64,000 nt of DNA, taken from positions 28,775 to 92,774 of the forward strand of contig JANQQI010000111.1 of the NCBI GenBank assembly GCA_028285085.1, written 5' to 3'. The position numbers were made by a program, and so were the translations under genes. Below, piece after piece: positions 9,364 to 18,240 of the stretch. Below the pieces are notes generated by a model that saw only the letters and a list, made by a program, of their open reading frames with translations, made no database searches and was not told the origin of the DNA. The DNA comes from Saprospiraceae bacterium. GTDB taxonomy: Bacteria > Bacteroidota > Bacteroidia > Chitinophagales > Saprospiraceae. Positions within the stretch are counted from its first letter, which is position 1; every line of letters begins with the position of its first letter.

Positions 9364-10278
9364 TTACTGAAAGTCGATCAGCTCTACTTCAAAAATAAGC
9401 ACAGAGTTAGGTGGAATAGCACCTCCGGCACCACGAGGACCGTAAGCCAAGCCCGATGGAATATAGAAAGTCGCTTTGCCTCCTTTCTTCAACAACGGAA
9501 TCGCTTCTTGCCAGCCAGGAATCACTTGATTCAAACCAAAAGTGATTGGCTCACCACGCTCCACTGAAGAGTCGAAGACTTTTCCGTTAAGCAGTTTACC
9601 AGTATAATGCACCGTTACTTTAGAAGTTGCCGTTGGTTGAGCATCACCAGTTCCTTCCTTCTCCATAGCATAGAAAATACCAGATTCGGTAGATTCTGCT
9701 TTTACTTCATTGGCTGCTAGGTGCTCTTCGATCAATTTCTGATCCGTCTCTTTTTGCTTGGATTGCATTTCCGCAAAAGAAGCAAAATCAACTAACTCAA
9801 TATCAAAGATCAAAACAGAATTCGCAGGGATTTTACCAGCGGCACGTGGGCCATAAGCCAAACCTGAAGGGATAATGAATTTACCTTTGCCGCCTTTTTT
9901 CAGCATCGGAATTGCTTCTTGCCAGCCACGAACCACACCACCAAGCTGAAACTGAAAAGGCTCTCCACGCTCTACGGAAGAGTCAAAAACGGTACCGTCT
10001 AATAATGTACCGTGGTAGTGCGCCGTAACCATTGACTGCATATCAGGGCTAGCATCGCCCTCCCCTGCTTTCTCCATTACATAGTAGATACCAGACTCTG
10101 TGGACTCCACATCCAGATTATTATCGATCGCGTGTTGAAGAATCAGGTTTTTATCTTTATCCGCTTGGGTCGTTGGATTCTCTACCATTGCCGCTTTCAA
10201 GCGATCCGCTTTCGATTGACCACAGCTCAGTACCGCAATCAGCAAGAAGGCATTAAGAAATAAGAGTGATTTTTTCAT
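9364..10278 (-). CDS. Lipoprotein with two tandem FKBP-type peptidyl-prolyl isomerase domains
   Basis: 304-aa envelope foldase that isomerises Xaa-Pro bonds of exported proteins. The signal peptide ends in lipobox VLSC (C19). A short helical region is followed by FKBP domain 1 (about 75-170) and FKBP domain 2 (about 205-304). Both show the YHGTLLDGTVFDSS / YTGKLLNGKVFDSS strand, W-Q-E-A-I, FIPSGLAYGPR and VLIFDIELVDF-type ending. The two domains are clearly homologous, pointing to an internal duplication. The first FKBP gene upstream (10310) is 31 bp away, so the two form an operon with the TPR lipoprotein. The strand exits into the shared terminator at 9300-9333. Confidence 0.92.
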   Translation of the reverse strand: MKKSLLFLNAFLLIAVLSCGQSKADRLKAAMVENPTTQADKDKNLILQHAIDNNLDVESTESGIYYVMEKAGEGDASPDMQSMVTAHYHGTLLDGTVFDSSVERGEPFQFQLGGVVRGWQEAIPMLKKGGKGKFIIPSGLAYGPRAAGKIPANSVLIFDIELVDFASFAEMQSKQKETDQKLIEEHLAANEVKAESTESGIFYAMEKEGTGDAQPTATSKVTVHYTGKLLNGKVFDSSVERGEPITFGLNQVIPGWQEAIPLLKKGGKATFYIPSGLAYGPRGAGGAIPPNSVLIFEVELIDFQ

Positions 10279-10309
10279 GAATTTATTTTTCTAATGGTTT
10301 AAAAGATTT

Positions 10310-10849
10310 TTATTCAAAAGACAATAGCTCCACATCAAAGAGTAACACACTGTGCGGTGGTACGCGATCCTGGACCCCTTTGACGCCGTAAGCCAGGCCC
10401 GAAGGTACTAAAAATGTGCCACGACCACCAGCCTGTAACATTGGAATCGCCTCCTGCCATGCCGGAATGACGGCAGCTAGCGTAAAGGTTGCCGGCTGCC
10501 CTTTCCGGTAAGAGCTATCGAAAACCTGACCGTCCAAGAAACTCCCTCGATAGTGCACCTGTACTTGGTGATAACGCTCGGGGTATCCCCCCTCTCCTAC
10601 TTGCTGGATTTGGTAATAAATGCCGGAATCCGTACGTCGGAAATCCCAGAGGCTATCCAGCAAAAAGTTCACAATCTGATTTTCGTCTTTCTCGGCCTGG
10701 GTACTCGGATTCACATGGAGGCTTGACATATAACGATTCAGCAAATCGTCTTCTTCTCCGGCCACGCGTTGATTAGAAGTAGAAGGTGCTTCAGCACCGC
10801 AAGCCCAACAAGCTAGAATGAGCAAACTAAATAGTAGACGATGTGTCAT
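10310..10849 (-). CDS. FKBP-type peptidyl-prolyl isomerase lipoprotein
   Basis: 179-aa lipoprotein with a single FKBP domain. The leader has a short hydrophobic core and Cys at 14 and 17; either could be the acylated residue. The FKBP domain occupies about 80-179, with VHYRGSFLDGQVFDSS, WQEAIPML, FLVPSGLAYG and LLFDVELLSFE. It starts only 5 bp after the TPR lipoprotein gene ends and is followed after 31 bp by the double FKBP gene. The N-terminal spacer NPSTQAEKDENQI closely resembles NPTTQADKDKNLI of the downstream paralogue, so the two arose by duplication. Probably a periplasmic or outer-membrane chaperone. Confidence 0.92.
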   Translation of the reverse strand: MTHRLLFSLLILACWACGAEAPSTSNQRVAGEEDDLLNRYMSSLHVNPSTQAEKDENQIVNFLLDSLWDFRRTDSGIYYQIQQVGEGGYPERYHQVQVHYRGSFLDGQVFDSSYRKGQPATFTLAAVIPAWQEAIPMLQAGGRGTFLVPSGLAYGVKGVQDRVPPHSVLLFDVELLSFE

Positions 10850-10854
10850 TAGCT

Positions 10855-12333
10855 TTATTTTATGAAACGCGCCTTAGTACGCTCCTGAATCCAGCATTCG
10901 ACCTTAAAGCTATCCCCTTCTTTGATCCCTCTTTGAAATCCGTCCTCAATGGATGGCATGTACCGACGATAGCGTCCGATCAGGCGGTTGGCTTCAGAAG
11001 CGACACTTGGATCTACTTGTTTAGCACGTTGCCACTTATCGATAGCAGGCCAAGTCACACATTGGCTGGGCCAGCCCCGGCCGGAGCCACAAAGCGGCCC
11101 GCTCGATGCGTAAAGCTTACCGATGAGGATATAAGGATCACCCCAATTCGGGCGATGTTCTAATGCCTTGCGCGCATATTGCCGCGCGGAAGCGTATCGC
11201 TTGAGTTCGCCGTAATAAATCTTGGCAGCAATCAGATAGTTCTGTGCTTTAACATCCGAATCTTCGGCATTATTCGCACGTTCTTCAAAACACTGGATCG
11301 CCTCCTGATATTTTCCTTGTGAGAGCAAGCTACGACAAGTTACAGTAGTATCAGGCCCTTCACATTGCGCCCGATAAGCCGCCAAAACAGCCTGAGCTTT
11401 TGGATTTTCACCCGTACAACCTCCCCATTGCATACGACTCAGCGCTAGAACGATGGAATCACAATCCGTTGGGGCATTCTCGAAAGCAGGATAATACTTA
11501 GTAGTGTAATAGTCACAACCGTAAAAACCTTGTACCCCTTCCAGTTGCTCCAAACGAGCCGGGGTGTATTCTGCGACGACATCCCAGCCTTCGGCGCGCC
11601 ATTCCGTTGGCGTTTTCTTGGTCCGATTCGCTTCGATTAGAGCCAGCATGCGACTCGCATAACTGCGCGCCTCTTCCATCGACACAGAACCATCGAGCAC
11701 CAGATTACTTAGCAGCCCGGTAAAGGGGTTGAAAACAAAGGCCGGGGCGTCTTCTTCTTCCAAGTCAAAGGAACGCTTGAACATCTCATATTTTTCAAGA
11801 TCCGTAGCGTAAGTCGGGTATTTATAATACAAGTCAAAGGCTTTCCGACCGAGGGTAAAGCCTTCACGGCCGTAGCAACGAATCACTTCATCGTACAAGG
11901 TCAATACCTGCTTGATGTATTCATCTTTCTTTTGTGGGTCTTGTTCTTTGGAAGCTAAAAAGTCGTGAATTTTAATGCCATCGCCGTAGTGGGTATTACG
12001 ACGACCATCCGCAGCTGGGGCAACGGCAAAGACCTTCTTCCAATTCTCATACATCTCATCGAAAGTCTCAGGATTAACATCTTTTAGTTCTTCGGCGGCC
12101 CGAATTTTCTTCATGACATCCCGATATAATGAATGCCAGGTAATGACTTCTTCTTTATTTGCCAGCTCCGACCAATTCTGACAAGGACTTAGGTTGCTTG
12201 GTTTTGGAGGTTTCGGAGGAGTAGTGGTTTGAGGTGGCGGTGTCGTTTGCACCGGTTCGGTGGTTTTAGGAGTACAGGCGGCAAGCAGTAGTAGGATAAA
12301 CAGCAGGAAAGAAAGTTGATGTTTACGATACAT
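10855..12333 (-). CDS. TPR-containing lipoprotein, paralogue of the protein at 12491-13942
   Basis: 492-aa lipoprotein: signal peptide with lipobox LAAC (C20), then a Pro/Thr-rich linker of repeated TTPPP/PPK units suited to crossing the envelope, then an all-helical body. A degenerate TPR region is visible near 340-420 (YQEAIQCFEERA, then YYGELKRYASARQYARKAL and GDPYILIGKLYASS). It shares the landmarks AVAPAADGRR, LYDE, LGRKAFDLYY and the C-terminal WQRAKQVDPSVASEANRLIGRY with the non-lipidated paralogue upstream. Function unknown; a scaffold role in the outer membrane or periplasm is plausible. First gene of an operon with two FKBP foldases. Confidence 0.75.
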   Translation of the reverse strand: MYRKHQLSFLLFILLLLAACTPKTTEPVQTTPPPQTTTPPKPPKPSNLSPCQNWSELANKEEVITWHSLYRDVMKKIRAAEELKDVNPETFDEMYENWKKVFAVAPAADGRRNTHYGDGIKIHDFLASKEQDPQKKDEYIKQVLTLYDEVIRCYGREGFTLGRKAFDLYYKYPTYATDLEKYEMFKRSFDLEEEDAPAFVFNPFTGLLSNLVLDGSVSMEEARSYASRMLALIEANRTKKTPTEWRAEGWDVVAEYTPARLEQLEGVQGFYGCDYYTTKYYPAFENAPTDCDSIVLALSRMQWGGCTGENPKAQAVLAAYRAQCEGPDTTVTCRSLLSQGKYQEAIQCFEERANNAEDSDVKAQNYLIAAKIYYGELKRYASARQYARKALEHRPNWGDPYILIGKLYASSGPLCGSGRGWPSQCVTWPAIDKWQRAKQVDPSVASEANRLIGRYRRYMPSIEDGFQRGIKEGDSFKVECWIQERTKARFIK

Positions 12334-12410
12334 ACTCAGAGGGTTTTAGGTTTAAGACTTGAACAAGTTCGAAATTAATATAAATGTACACGGGCAGGTT
12401 ATCACGACGA

Positions 12411-12444
12411 AAAAAGCTTCGCTTATTAAAAAACGAAGCTTTTT
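12411..12444. terminator. Rho-independent terminator after the purH-coaX-OMP-TPR run
   Basis: Arms AAAAAGCTTCG and CGAAGCTTTTT separated by a 12-nt A/T loop, with A and T tracts at both ends. It sits just past the stop of the minus-strand TPR gene at 12491 and separates it from the TPR-lipoprotein/FKBP operon. Confidence 0.88.
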
Positions 12445-12490
12445 CCAAATAGATCAATAATATCGATTTATTAATCGCAAGTTAGGTGAA

Positions 12491-13942
12491 TTATTGAGTG
12501 CGAATCTTCACAGACTCTCCAATCCAGCAACCTATTTTGTAGCTCGCGCCATCTTTATATCCGGCCATGAAGACATCACCTTTTTCAGGCTTTTGGCTGG
12601 CATATTTGCCGATTTTGCGATTCGCTTCTTCTTGTACTTCCGTGTCACTATCAATGCTACGTGCATAAGCGTATTTATCAACAGCAGCCAAAATAACCAT
12701 ACGCTGCTGCCAAGGCTCTTTACCACAGCTACGAACGCTACTTGCATACATATCACCGATCAGGAGATATGGACGGCCCCAACCTTCACGCAATTTAGCT
12801 GCTTTGTACGCGCTAGAACGAGCGGCGCTGTACTGCTTCAACTTACGGAATTGAATTGAAGCAATTGAGAAGTGGTAGCTCGCTTGTTTGCTAGGATCTT
12901 CTTCGTTACCAATTGCTTCTTCATATTTTGCAATGGCACCTTTATAATCACCTTCATCGTAGAGTTTTTTCGCCATTACGTTAGGGTTGTTGGCTTCAAA
13001 CTCTGCCTGACGGCGTGCGTTTTCTTCGGCAGCGTATACAGACCATTTGCTTTCCAATTCTGCCAGGAAGGTATCACTTTCCTCACATCCTTGACGCTTC
13101 AATACCGTAATCGCCTCTTTTAAGAAAGTAGGATCGTCACCTTTTTCTTTGTATTCAGGTGCCAATTTATCTTTGAAGTACTCACAATCGAAGATATTAT
13201 TTTCGATCGTTGCAAAAGTACCATTCATGGACTCTTTAGCTTGCTTGTAGTAAGCACCGAGGGTCTTGTTGTTTTCAATATTGTAATCAGCGATTGCGTT
13301 CAGTTTTTGATAGATGCCACGTGCAGTCAGCTTGTCCATCTTATCGTTTGTAAACTGATATACAACGACGTTAGCATAAGGTACAAAAGTGATATACTCT
13401 GTATTGTTTCCTCCTTTATCAACCGCACTTTCCAAAACGGTTAGCGTAGCATCGTAGGAACTACGAATTTCCTGACCTTGCGCACCTAAACCATAAAACA
13501 TATCGAATGCTTTACGGCCGAGCTGAATAGATTCGTTATTATTTGAAGTGAAGCAAGCTGTTTCTTCATCGTAAAGCTTCATGACTTTCTCAAAGTATTC
13601 TTTACGTTTTGCTTCATCCGTTTCGTTCATCATTTTGTACTTGTAAAAAGTACGACCATCTCGCCAGATCGTTGGGCGCTTACCATCAGCAGCAGGGGCA
13701 ATATTGTAAGCTTTTTCCCAATATTCGAATACAATATTGCGATCTTCATCCGAGATTTTCCTTAAGTCGGCCGGCGCTTTCACATCCTTGACGTAAGTTC
13801 GGTAAGTAGAATAAGCGGCGAGTGCATCGCTACCTTCAGCAGCATCGTCAAACTTAGTACACTGGGCCTGTGCCGAAGCAACAAAGAACAGGCTCAGCGC
13901 CAGGGTAAATGCTAAAGTTGTGATTTTTCCTAATCTTTCCAT
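12491..13942 (-). CDS. Exported TPR-like helical protein
   Basis: 483-aa protein with a classical signal peptide (core TLAFTLALSLFFVASAQAQ, cleavage after AQA). The rest is helical and rich in E, K, Y and A. TPR-like pairs are most obvious at about 325-410 (YDEGDYKGAIAKYEEAIG; YHFSIASIQFRKLKQYSAARS). It shares the order of motifs with the lipoprotein at 10855-12333, including NIAPAADGKRPT, LGRKAFDMFY and GRPYLLIGDMYASS. The ATG lies 3 bp downstream of the outer membrane protein's stop, so they are translationally linked. The order coaX / beta-barrel protein / TPR protein is one I associate with other Bacteroidota (recollection, not checked) and suggests an envelope-assembly role. Exact function unknown. 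Confidence 0.78.
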   Translation of the reverse strand: MERLGKITTLAFTLALSLFFVASAQAQCTKFDDAAEGSDALAAYSTYRTYVKDVKAPADLRKISDEDRNIVFEYWEKAYNIAPAADGKRPTIWRDGRTFYKYKMMNETDEAKRKEYFEKVMKLYDEETACFTSNNNESIQLGRKAFDMFYGLGAQGQEIRSSYDATLTVLESAVDKGGNNTEYITFVPYANVVVYQFTNDKMDKLTARGIYQKLNAIADYNIENNKTLGAYYKQAKESMNGTFATIENNIFDCEYFKDKLAPEYKEKGDDPTFLKEAITVLKRQGCEESDTFLAELESKWSVYAAEENARRQAEFEANNPNVMAKKLYDEGDYKGAIAKYEEAIGNEEDPSKQASYHFSIASIQFRKLKQYSAARSSAYKAAKLREGWGRPYLLIGDMYASSVRSCGKEPWQQRMVILAAVDKYAYARSIDSDTEVQEEANRKIGKYASQKPEKGDVFMAGYKDGASYKIGCWIGESVKIRTQ

Positions 13943-13945
13943 GGT

Positions 13946-15286
13946 TTAGTAGAATTTTCGTTTAAAGAACCATCTATTATCGTTAAGCGTGAAACCAACA
14001 GTCATTCTACCATAGGTTTCTTGCAGAGAATCATCAGAGCCGAAGCGTCCGAGTTCGAAAGCAACATTCACAAAAGATGTCTGTTGCCTCGGTAATATAA
14101 TCGGAAAACCGAGACCTAAAGTTATACCGTAGTTAGTTAATTGTATGTTAAACTCATCACTACGCGGGTCTGTGCCGTAAAAAGCCCCAATTCTATAGCG
14201 CATTCGACGCCCATAACTATTGTAGGAAGCGATGTCTGGAATGAACTCTGCACCGGCCGAAATTTGCCAGGTATCTTTTAGGTTTTCGGGCTTGGCATCG
14301 TTCTCATAATTACTCCAGGTGGTTTGAGAAATTTCTATCCCTCCCCGGAATTTACTGGCATTTCGATAGGTAATTCCTAAATGCCATTCTAAGGGTAGTT
14401 GTCCATCTTGTCGCAAGATCGGCTCGTTGACGATGGTATCCAGATCACTATAAAAAATATTGCGACGAACATAGAATTGCTTACTCTTAGCGGAGAAACC
14501 AGTGGCAGGATTCACATAGGCTCCAAAGGTCAATACTTTTCCACTCGGTACCATTTTGCCATCATCTCCCGGTTTTTTGAACACAAGATCGTACTGAGCG
14601 CCTACTGAATAGAAAAAGCCACTAAAATTGATATCATCTTCAAACTCATCGCGGTAAGAAGCCACCAGACTATCGAAAGTTACGGTTTGATCTCGATTAA
14701 TATTTCCAAACAGATAACCGAGATTGACACCAAGGGATAAGTTTTTGTAACGTACCCCGTTCCCCCAGAGCAATTTATACGTTCCTCCGGAGCCTTCAAA
14801 GTTATAACGAATCTGCCCCGCATCATCAATTTGTTCAATCGTTTCAATATCGTAGCCCACCGTAGTATAGGGCAACAGGGCCAAATTCATCCCCCAGTGA
14901 TATTTAGAGGGCTCACGTTCCAATGCCTCGTTCAGTTGATTTTTTAAAGGGAAACCCAAAGACAAGTAAGCCAGGTTACCACTCCACACATCAATTTGTT
15001 CACCGGATGGCGATTCCAGCGCGGCATAGCGAGCATTGACCCCCACCTCAAAAGCCGTGGTACGCAAATGTCCCAGTGAAGCTGGGTTTTGCAAGTTAAC
15101 GTGAAAGGCATCATGCATCGCGGCCGAGAGATTCCCCATGCCAATGAGAGATGCAAAATTGGGGTTCGCCAAATCGCCCAGCCCGAGCCGGGAATAGGGA
15201 GAATTGAACTTGGGTTGTCCAAAAGCACCAACCACGCCTAGCATGCACGCTATCGATATAAAAAATCTACTCCAAGAGTTGGACAT
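13946..15286 (-). CDS. Outer-membrane beta-barrel protein of unknown function
   Basis: 446-aa exported protein. The signal peptide ends around VGAFGQ. The mature start has NSPYSRLGLGDL followed by a motif around GMGNLSAAM and NLQNPASLG, which resembles FadL/PorV-like barrels. The body alternates short turns with amphipathic strands (for example LSLGFPL, WGMNLALLPY, LSLGVNLGYLFGN, ITLGLGFPI) and ends in a phenylalanine/tyrosine-rich strand FFKRKFY, as expected for a Bam-inserted barrel. The start codon overlaps the 3' end of coaX by 20 bp, so translation is coupled. The downstream neighbour is the exported TPR protein. Substrate or role is not deducible. Confidence 0.75.
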   Translation of the reverse strand: MSNSWSRFFISIACMLGVVGAFGQPKFNSPYSRLGLGDLANPNFASLIGMGNLSAAMHDAFHVNLQNPASLGHLRTTAFEVGVNARYAALESPSGEQIDVWSGNLAYLSLGFPLKNQLNEALEREPSKYHWGMNLALLPYTTVGYDIETIEQIDDAGQIRYNFEGSGGTYKLLWGNGVRYKNLSLGVNLGYLFGNINRDQTVTFDSLVASYRDEFEDDINFSGFFYSVGAQYDLVFKKPGDDGKMVPSGKVLTFGAYVNPATGFSAKSKQFYVRRNIFYSDLDTIVNEPILRQDGQLPLEWHLGITYRNASKFRGGIEISQTTWSNYENDAKPENLKDTWQISAGAEFIPDIASYNSYGRRMRYRIGAFYGTDPRSDEFNIQLTNYGITLGLGFPIILPRQQTSFVNVAFELGRFGSDDSLQETYGRMTVGFTLNDNRWFFKRKFY

Positions 15287-16001
15287 TGTAATTGAGTATT
15301 TGATTTAGTCCAATGAGGACCAAATTTGGATTCACAAATATCTTAGTTTTCAAATGATTGGCAAAATAATTAGCATCTCCTCCGGTCAGTAATACCTCAA
15401 TTTCACCAAAAAGGTCGCGATAATGGCCTATAAAGCCGGTCATTTCGAGTAGTGCGCCCCATTGTGCCCCGGTCTGCAGCGAGGTTTTCGTGTCACGTCC
15501 TACCGTATTGCGCATCTGCCCGGCCTTCACCAAAGGCAAACGCGCCGTCAAACGATGCATCGCTTCTAGTCGCATATGGATACCGGGGCAGATACTTCCA
15601 CCACGGTAAGTACCGTCACTATCGATAAAGTCGTAAGTGATACAGGTACCAGCATCAATGATTAGGGCATTTTTTTGGGGAAACAAGTGGGCCGCAGCCA
15701 CCGCTACTGCTAAACGATCTCTACCTAGCGTCCGTGGCGTCCGATAAGCATTTTTAATGGGCACCGGCGTACTTTCGCTGAGGTTAAGTAGATCAAACGT
15801 TTGGGCCAGATGCTCCAGTAATTTAGCATCCGGCTCAGCCACAGAAGCAATCGCCACATGGTCAATTTGGCGTTTACCAATAAAAGGCTGCAGGTCGCTC
15901 ATTGTCCATCCAGCACTCAGATATCCCGTTTTCAGCATCCGGCCTTTACCAAAAATGGCCAGTTTGGTTCGGGTATTTCCGATGTCAATAATCAGATTCA
16001 A
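15267..16001 (-). CDS. coaX: Type III pantothenate kinase
   Basis: Phosphorylates pantothenate in the first step of coenzyme A synthesis; type III enzymes use the ASKHA fold. 244 aa, within the usual 240-260. Motifs: phosphate-1 DIGNTRTK (6-13), GRDR (93-96) binding pantothenate, and DAGTC/ITYD (116-124). GGSICPG is also typical. It follows purH by 34 bp on the same strand and overlaps the outer membrane protein gene by 20 bp, so it sits mid-operon. No other pantothenate kinase is seen in the window. Confidence 0.95.
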   Translation of the reverse strand: MNLIIDIGNTRTKLAIFGKGRMLKTGYLSAGWTMSDLQPFIGKRQIDHVAIASVAEPDAKLLEHLAQTFDLLNLSESTPVPIKNAYRTPRTLGRDRLAVAVAAAHLFPQKNALIIDAGTCITYDFIDSDGTYRGGSICPGIHMRLEAMHRLTARLPLVKAGQMRNTVGRDTKTSLQTGAQWGALLEMTGFIGHYRDLFGEIEVLLTGGDANYFANHLKTKIFVNPNLVLIGLNQILNYNVQLLE

Positions 16002-16035
16002 AAAGTCTGTTTTCTTTTTGAGCGCAGCCCGTTAT

Positions 16036-17562
16036 TTAGTGTTTAAAGTGGCGAACGCCGGTCATCACCATGCGCATACCTTGCGCATCGCAATAGTCAA
16101 TACTTAACTGATCCTTAATTGAGCCGCCGGGTTGTATGACCGTATCAATTCCTGCCTCGTGCGCAATTTCTACACAATCCGGGAAGGGGAAAAAGGCATC
16201 AGAAGCCATCACGGCACCTTTGGTATCAAAACCAAAGTGACGCGCTTTCAGGATGGCTTGACGCAGAGCATCAACGCGGCTGGTTTGACCACAGCCCATT
16301 CCGATCAGTTGATTATTCTTAGCGAGTACAATCGTATTTGATTTCAAATGCTTGACGCATTTGTTGGCAAACAGTAAATCTGCGATTTCAGCATCCGTTG
16401 GTGCTGCTTTTGTCGCTACTTTGAGATCAGCCGCTGTCTCTGTTCGCAAATCCGCATCCTGTTCAATGACCCCATTCAACAAACTTTTGAAGTTGCGTTG
16501 GTTGAGGTGAAAGGTTTTGATACGAAGTAACACGCGCTTTTTCTTTTGGGTCAGCAGCTCCAGAGCTTCCGGCGTAAAATCCGGTGCAATCAGAACCTCA
16601 TAGAATAGCTTGTGGATTTCCTCGGCGGTAGCCAGATCAAGTGGTTTATTACAAATGAGAATACCTCCGAAAGCAGATATATTATCGCCCGCCAAGGCAG
16701 CATGCCAGGCTTCGAGCAAGGTTGGGCGCACCGCTACCCCACAGGCGTTGGTGTGCTTTAGGATGGCAAAAGCCGGATCATCATCCTTGAATTCAGCCAT
16801 AATCCCTACCGCAGCGTCAATATCTACCAAGTTGTTGTAGGAAATGGCTTTTCCATTGAGCTTATCAAACATCGCCGCGAAGTCACCATAAAAGACACCT
16901 TGCTGGTGTGGATTCTCGCCGTAGCGCAATACCTCCGAGCGGTGCTCACTGTGCTTAAATGCCAGATCATCACTATCGGTATTGAAGTATCCATAAATGG
17001 CTGTATCGTAGTGAGAAGACACTTTGAAGGCCCGGCGAGCTAATTCTTTACGATCAGCCAGTTCCGTATAGCCCCCCTGAGAGCGCAGTAAGTCTAAGAA
17101 TAGACCGTATTCTGCTTTCGAAGGCACCACAACCACATCGCGGTAGTTTTTCGCCGCTGCCCGAATCAGGGAAATACCACCAATGTCAATTTTTTCAATG
17201 ATTTGGGATTCCTCGTCAGTGCTGGCTAGCGTCTCCTCGAAAGGATATAAATCAACGATTACCAGATCGATCTCCGGGATATCGTAGGCTTCGAGCTGCT
17301 CCAGATGCGCCGCTTCGCGCCGCGCCAGCAATCCGCCAAATACTTTGGGGTGGAGCGTTTTGACCCGACCATCAAGGATTGAAGGATAGGAGGTGACATT
17401 TTCTACCGCCTCCACTTCGACGCCCAACTGCTCAATAAAGCGCTGGGTTCCGCCAGTAGAATACAGCTTAACGCCCTGCTGGTTCAATTCATGCACAATT
17501 TCTTCGAGCCCGTCTTTTGAAAAAACGGAAATCAATGCTGATTTTATCTTTTTTGGTGTCAT
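16036..17562 (-). CDS. purH: Bifunctional AICAR formyltransferase / IMP cyclohydrolase
   Basis: Catalyses the last two steps of de novo purine synthesis, AICAR to FAICAR to IMP. 508 aa, normal length. The N-terminal IMP cyclohydrolase (MGS-like) domain shows LYSTGGT and VKTLHPKVFGGLL. The C-terminal transformylase shows KHTNACGVAV, GCGQTSRVDA and ASDAFFPFPD. The ATG start is supported by a consensus promoter at 17607-17637, which gives a leader of roughly 40 nt. It heads an operon continuing into coaX, the barrel protein and the TPR protein. Housekeeping and unambiguous. Confidence 0.97.
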   Translation of the reverse strand: MTPKKIKSALISVFSKDGLEEIVHELNQQGVKLYSTGGTQRFIEQLGVEVEAVENVTSYPSILDGRVKTLHPKVFGGLLARREAAHLEQLEAYDIPEIDLVIVDLYPFEETLASTDEESQIIEKIDIGGISLIRAAAKNYRDVVVVPSKAEYGLFLDLLRSQGGYTELADRKELARRAFKVSSHYDTAIYGYFNTDSDDLAFKHSEHRSEVLRYGENPHQQGVFYGDFAAMFDKLNGKAISYNNLVDIDAAVGIMAEFKDDDPAFAILKHTNACGVAVRPTLLEAWHAALAGDNISAFGGILICNKPLDLATAEEIHKLFYEVLIAPDFTPEALELLTQKKKRVLLRIKTFHLNQRNFKSLLNGVIEQDADLRTETAADLKVATKAAPTDAEIADLLFANKCVKHLKSNTIVLAKNNQLIGMGCGQTSRVDALRQAILKARHFGFDTKGAVMASDAFFPFPDCVEIAHEAGIDTVIQPGGSIKDQLSIDYCDAQGMRMVMTGVRHFKH

Positions 17563-17606
17563 TACTTTAAAGTTGCTGAAATCTAAGCGATTGGTAAAAA
17601 GATGTG

Positions 17607-17637
17607 CAAAAGTACGGATTAAGACTAGAATAACAAA
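17607..17637 (-). promoter_or_regulatory. Bacteroidota-type promoter of purH
   Basis: Read on the minus strand: -33 box TTTG (17634-17637), 19-nt spacer, -7 box TACTTTTG (17607-17614). This fits TTTG-N19-TAnnTTTG exactly. It lies about 45 bp upstream of the purH ATG. Confidence 0.75.
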
Positions 17638-18148
17638 GGAAATAAAACTTGTGAATGCCTTGATGGTTTGAAAATCAGAAACCTGACTTTTGGCGTGAAC
17701 TCGGGCTTTTTCCTACCTCAATATGTAGTAATTTGGACTCAGCAACCAACAATACCGGACGGCTTTCGATTATAGAAAATAATTATCAGTAGGAAAGCTT
17801 TTCTGAAAGCTGTCCGGTTTTTTCTGGGAATCAAACGAAATCAATACCTATAACACTTATAATTATCCTCGGGATACTTTAAACTACCAATCGAACGCGT
17901 TTCAAAATCGTTTCAGTCTCTCTTATCCTTCATCCAAAGCCATAGCAAGACCAATTATGCCCAATTTACAGAGAAGGATCGTATTGGCCGAGTTAAACTA
18001 AGTACAAAAAACACTTATATTTTTTCAGAGAGGCGCTACTTGGATTGAGGTTATTTAGTTCATCATTTTCAGCGATCAAATTGTCAAAAATTATTCTTCC
18101 ACCGCAAGTGGTAAGGCTATGAAAACTATGCACAAATCGTACGAAATT
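17638..18148. other. AT-rich intergenic region between purH and the small-protein array
   Basis: About 500 bases without a supported gene. It holds a long stem-loop (17754-17824, listed separately). The rest is AT-rich. An open frame at 17993-18226 on the minus strand has no domain and crosses the array's promoter and leader, so it is not called. Confidence 0.5.
17754..17824 (+). terminator. Long stem-loop followed by a T-run
   Basis: Arms ACCGGACGGCTTTC (17754-17767) and GAAAGCTGTCCGGT (17805-17818) pair over 14 bp, the only irregularity being one G.U pair in plus-strand RNA. The loop is 37 nt and seven T residues follow (17818-17824). The wobble pairs only in plus-strand RNA. No plus-strand gene ends nearby, so it could be an attenuator-like element, the end of a small RNA, or a remnant. 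Confidence 0.55.
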
Positions 18149-18156
18149 TATTTTTG
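18149..18156 (+). promoter_or_regulatory. Candidate -7 box for the small-protein array
   Basis: TATTTTTG fits TAnnTTTG and lies about 85 nt upstream of the first array gene. No convincing TTTG is found 19 nt upstream, so only half of the promoter is supported. Confidence 0.4.
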
Positions 18157-18180
18157 TCAAACATTGGTCGTTCCCCCTTC

Positions 18181-18205
18181 CCGCTCCGGTTACGGCCGGC
18201 AGCGG
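18181..18205 (+). promoter_or_regulatory. GC-rich leader hairpin upstream of the array
   Basis: CCGCT-CCGG, loop TTACGG, CCGG-(C bulge)-AGCGG: a nine-base-pair stem with one bulge. It sits in a GC-rich block (about 18169-18218) inside otherwise AT-rich DNA, between the candidate -7 box and ATG 18241. It could act as an RNA stabiliser or a regulatory leader. No known riboswitch consensus is recognised. Confidence 0.45.
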
Positions 18206-18240
18206 CAAGCTGGGGAGAAACATCATTGAAAGAAGCTGTC

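Noticed and set aside
18154..18240. N-terminal extension of array protein 1 from TTG
   Set aside because: Runs through the GC-rich hairpin and gives no leader; ATG 18241 starts a clear signal peptide.
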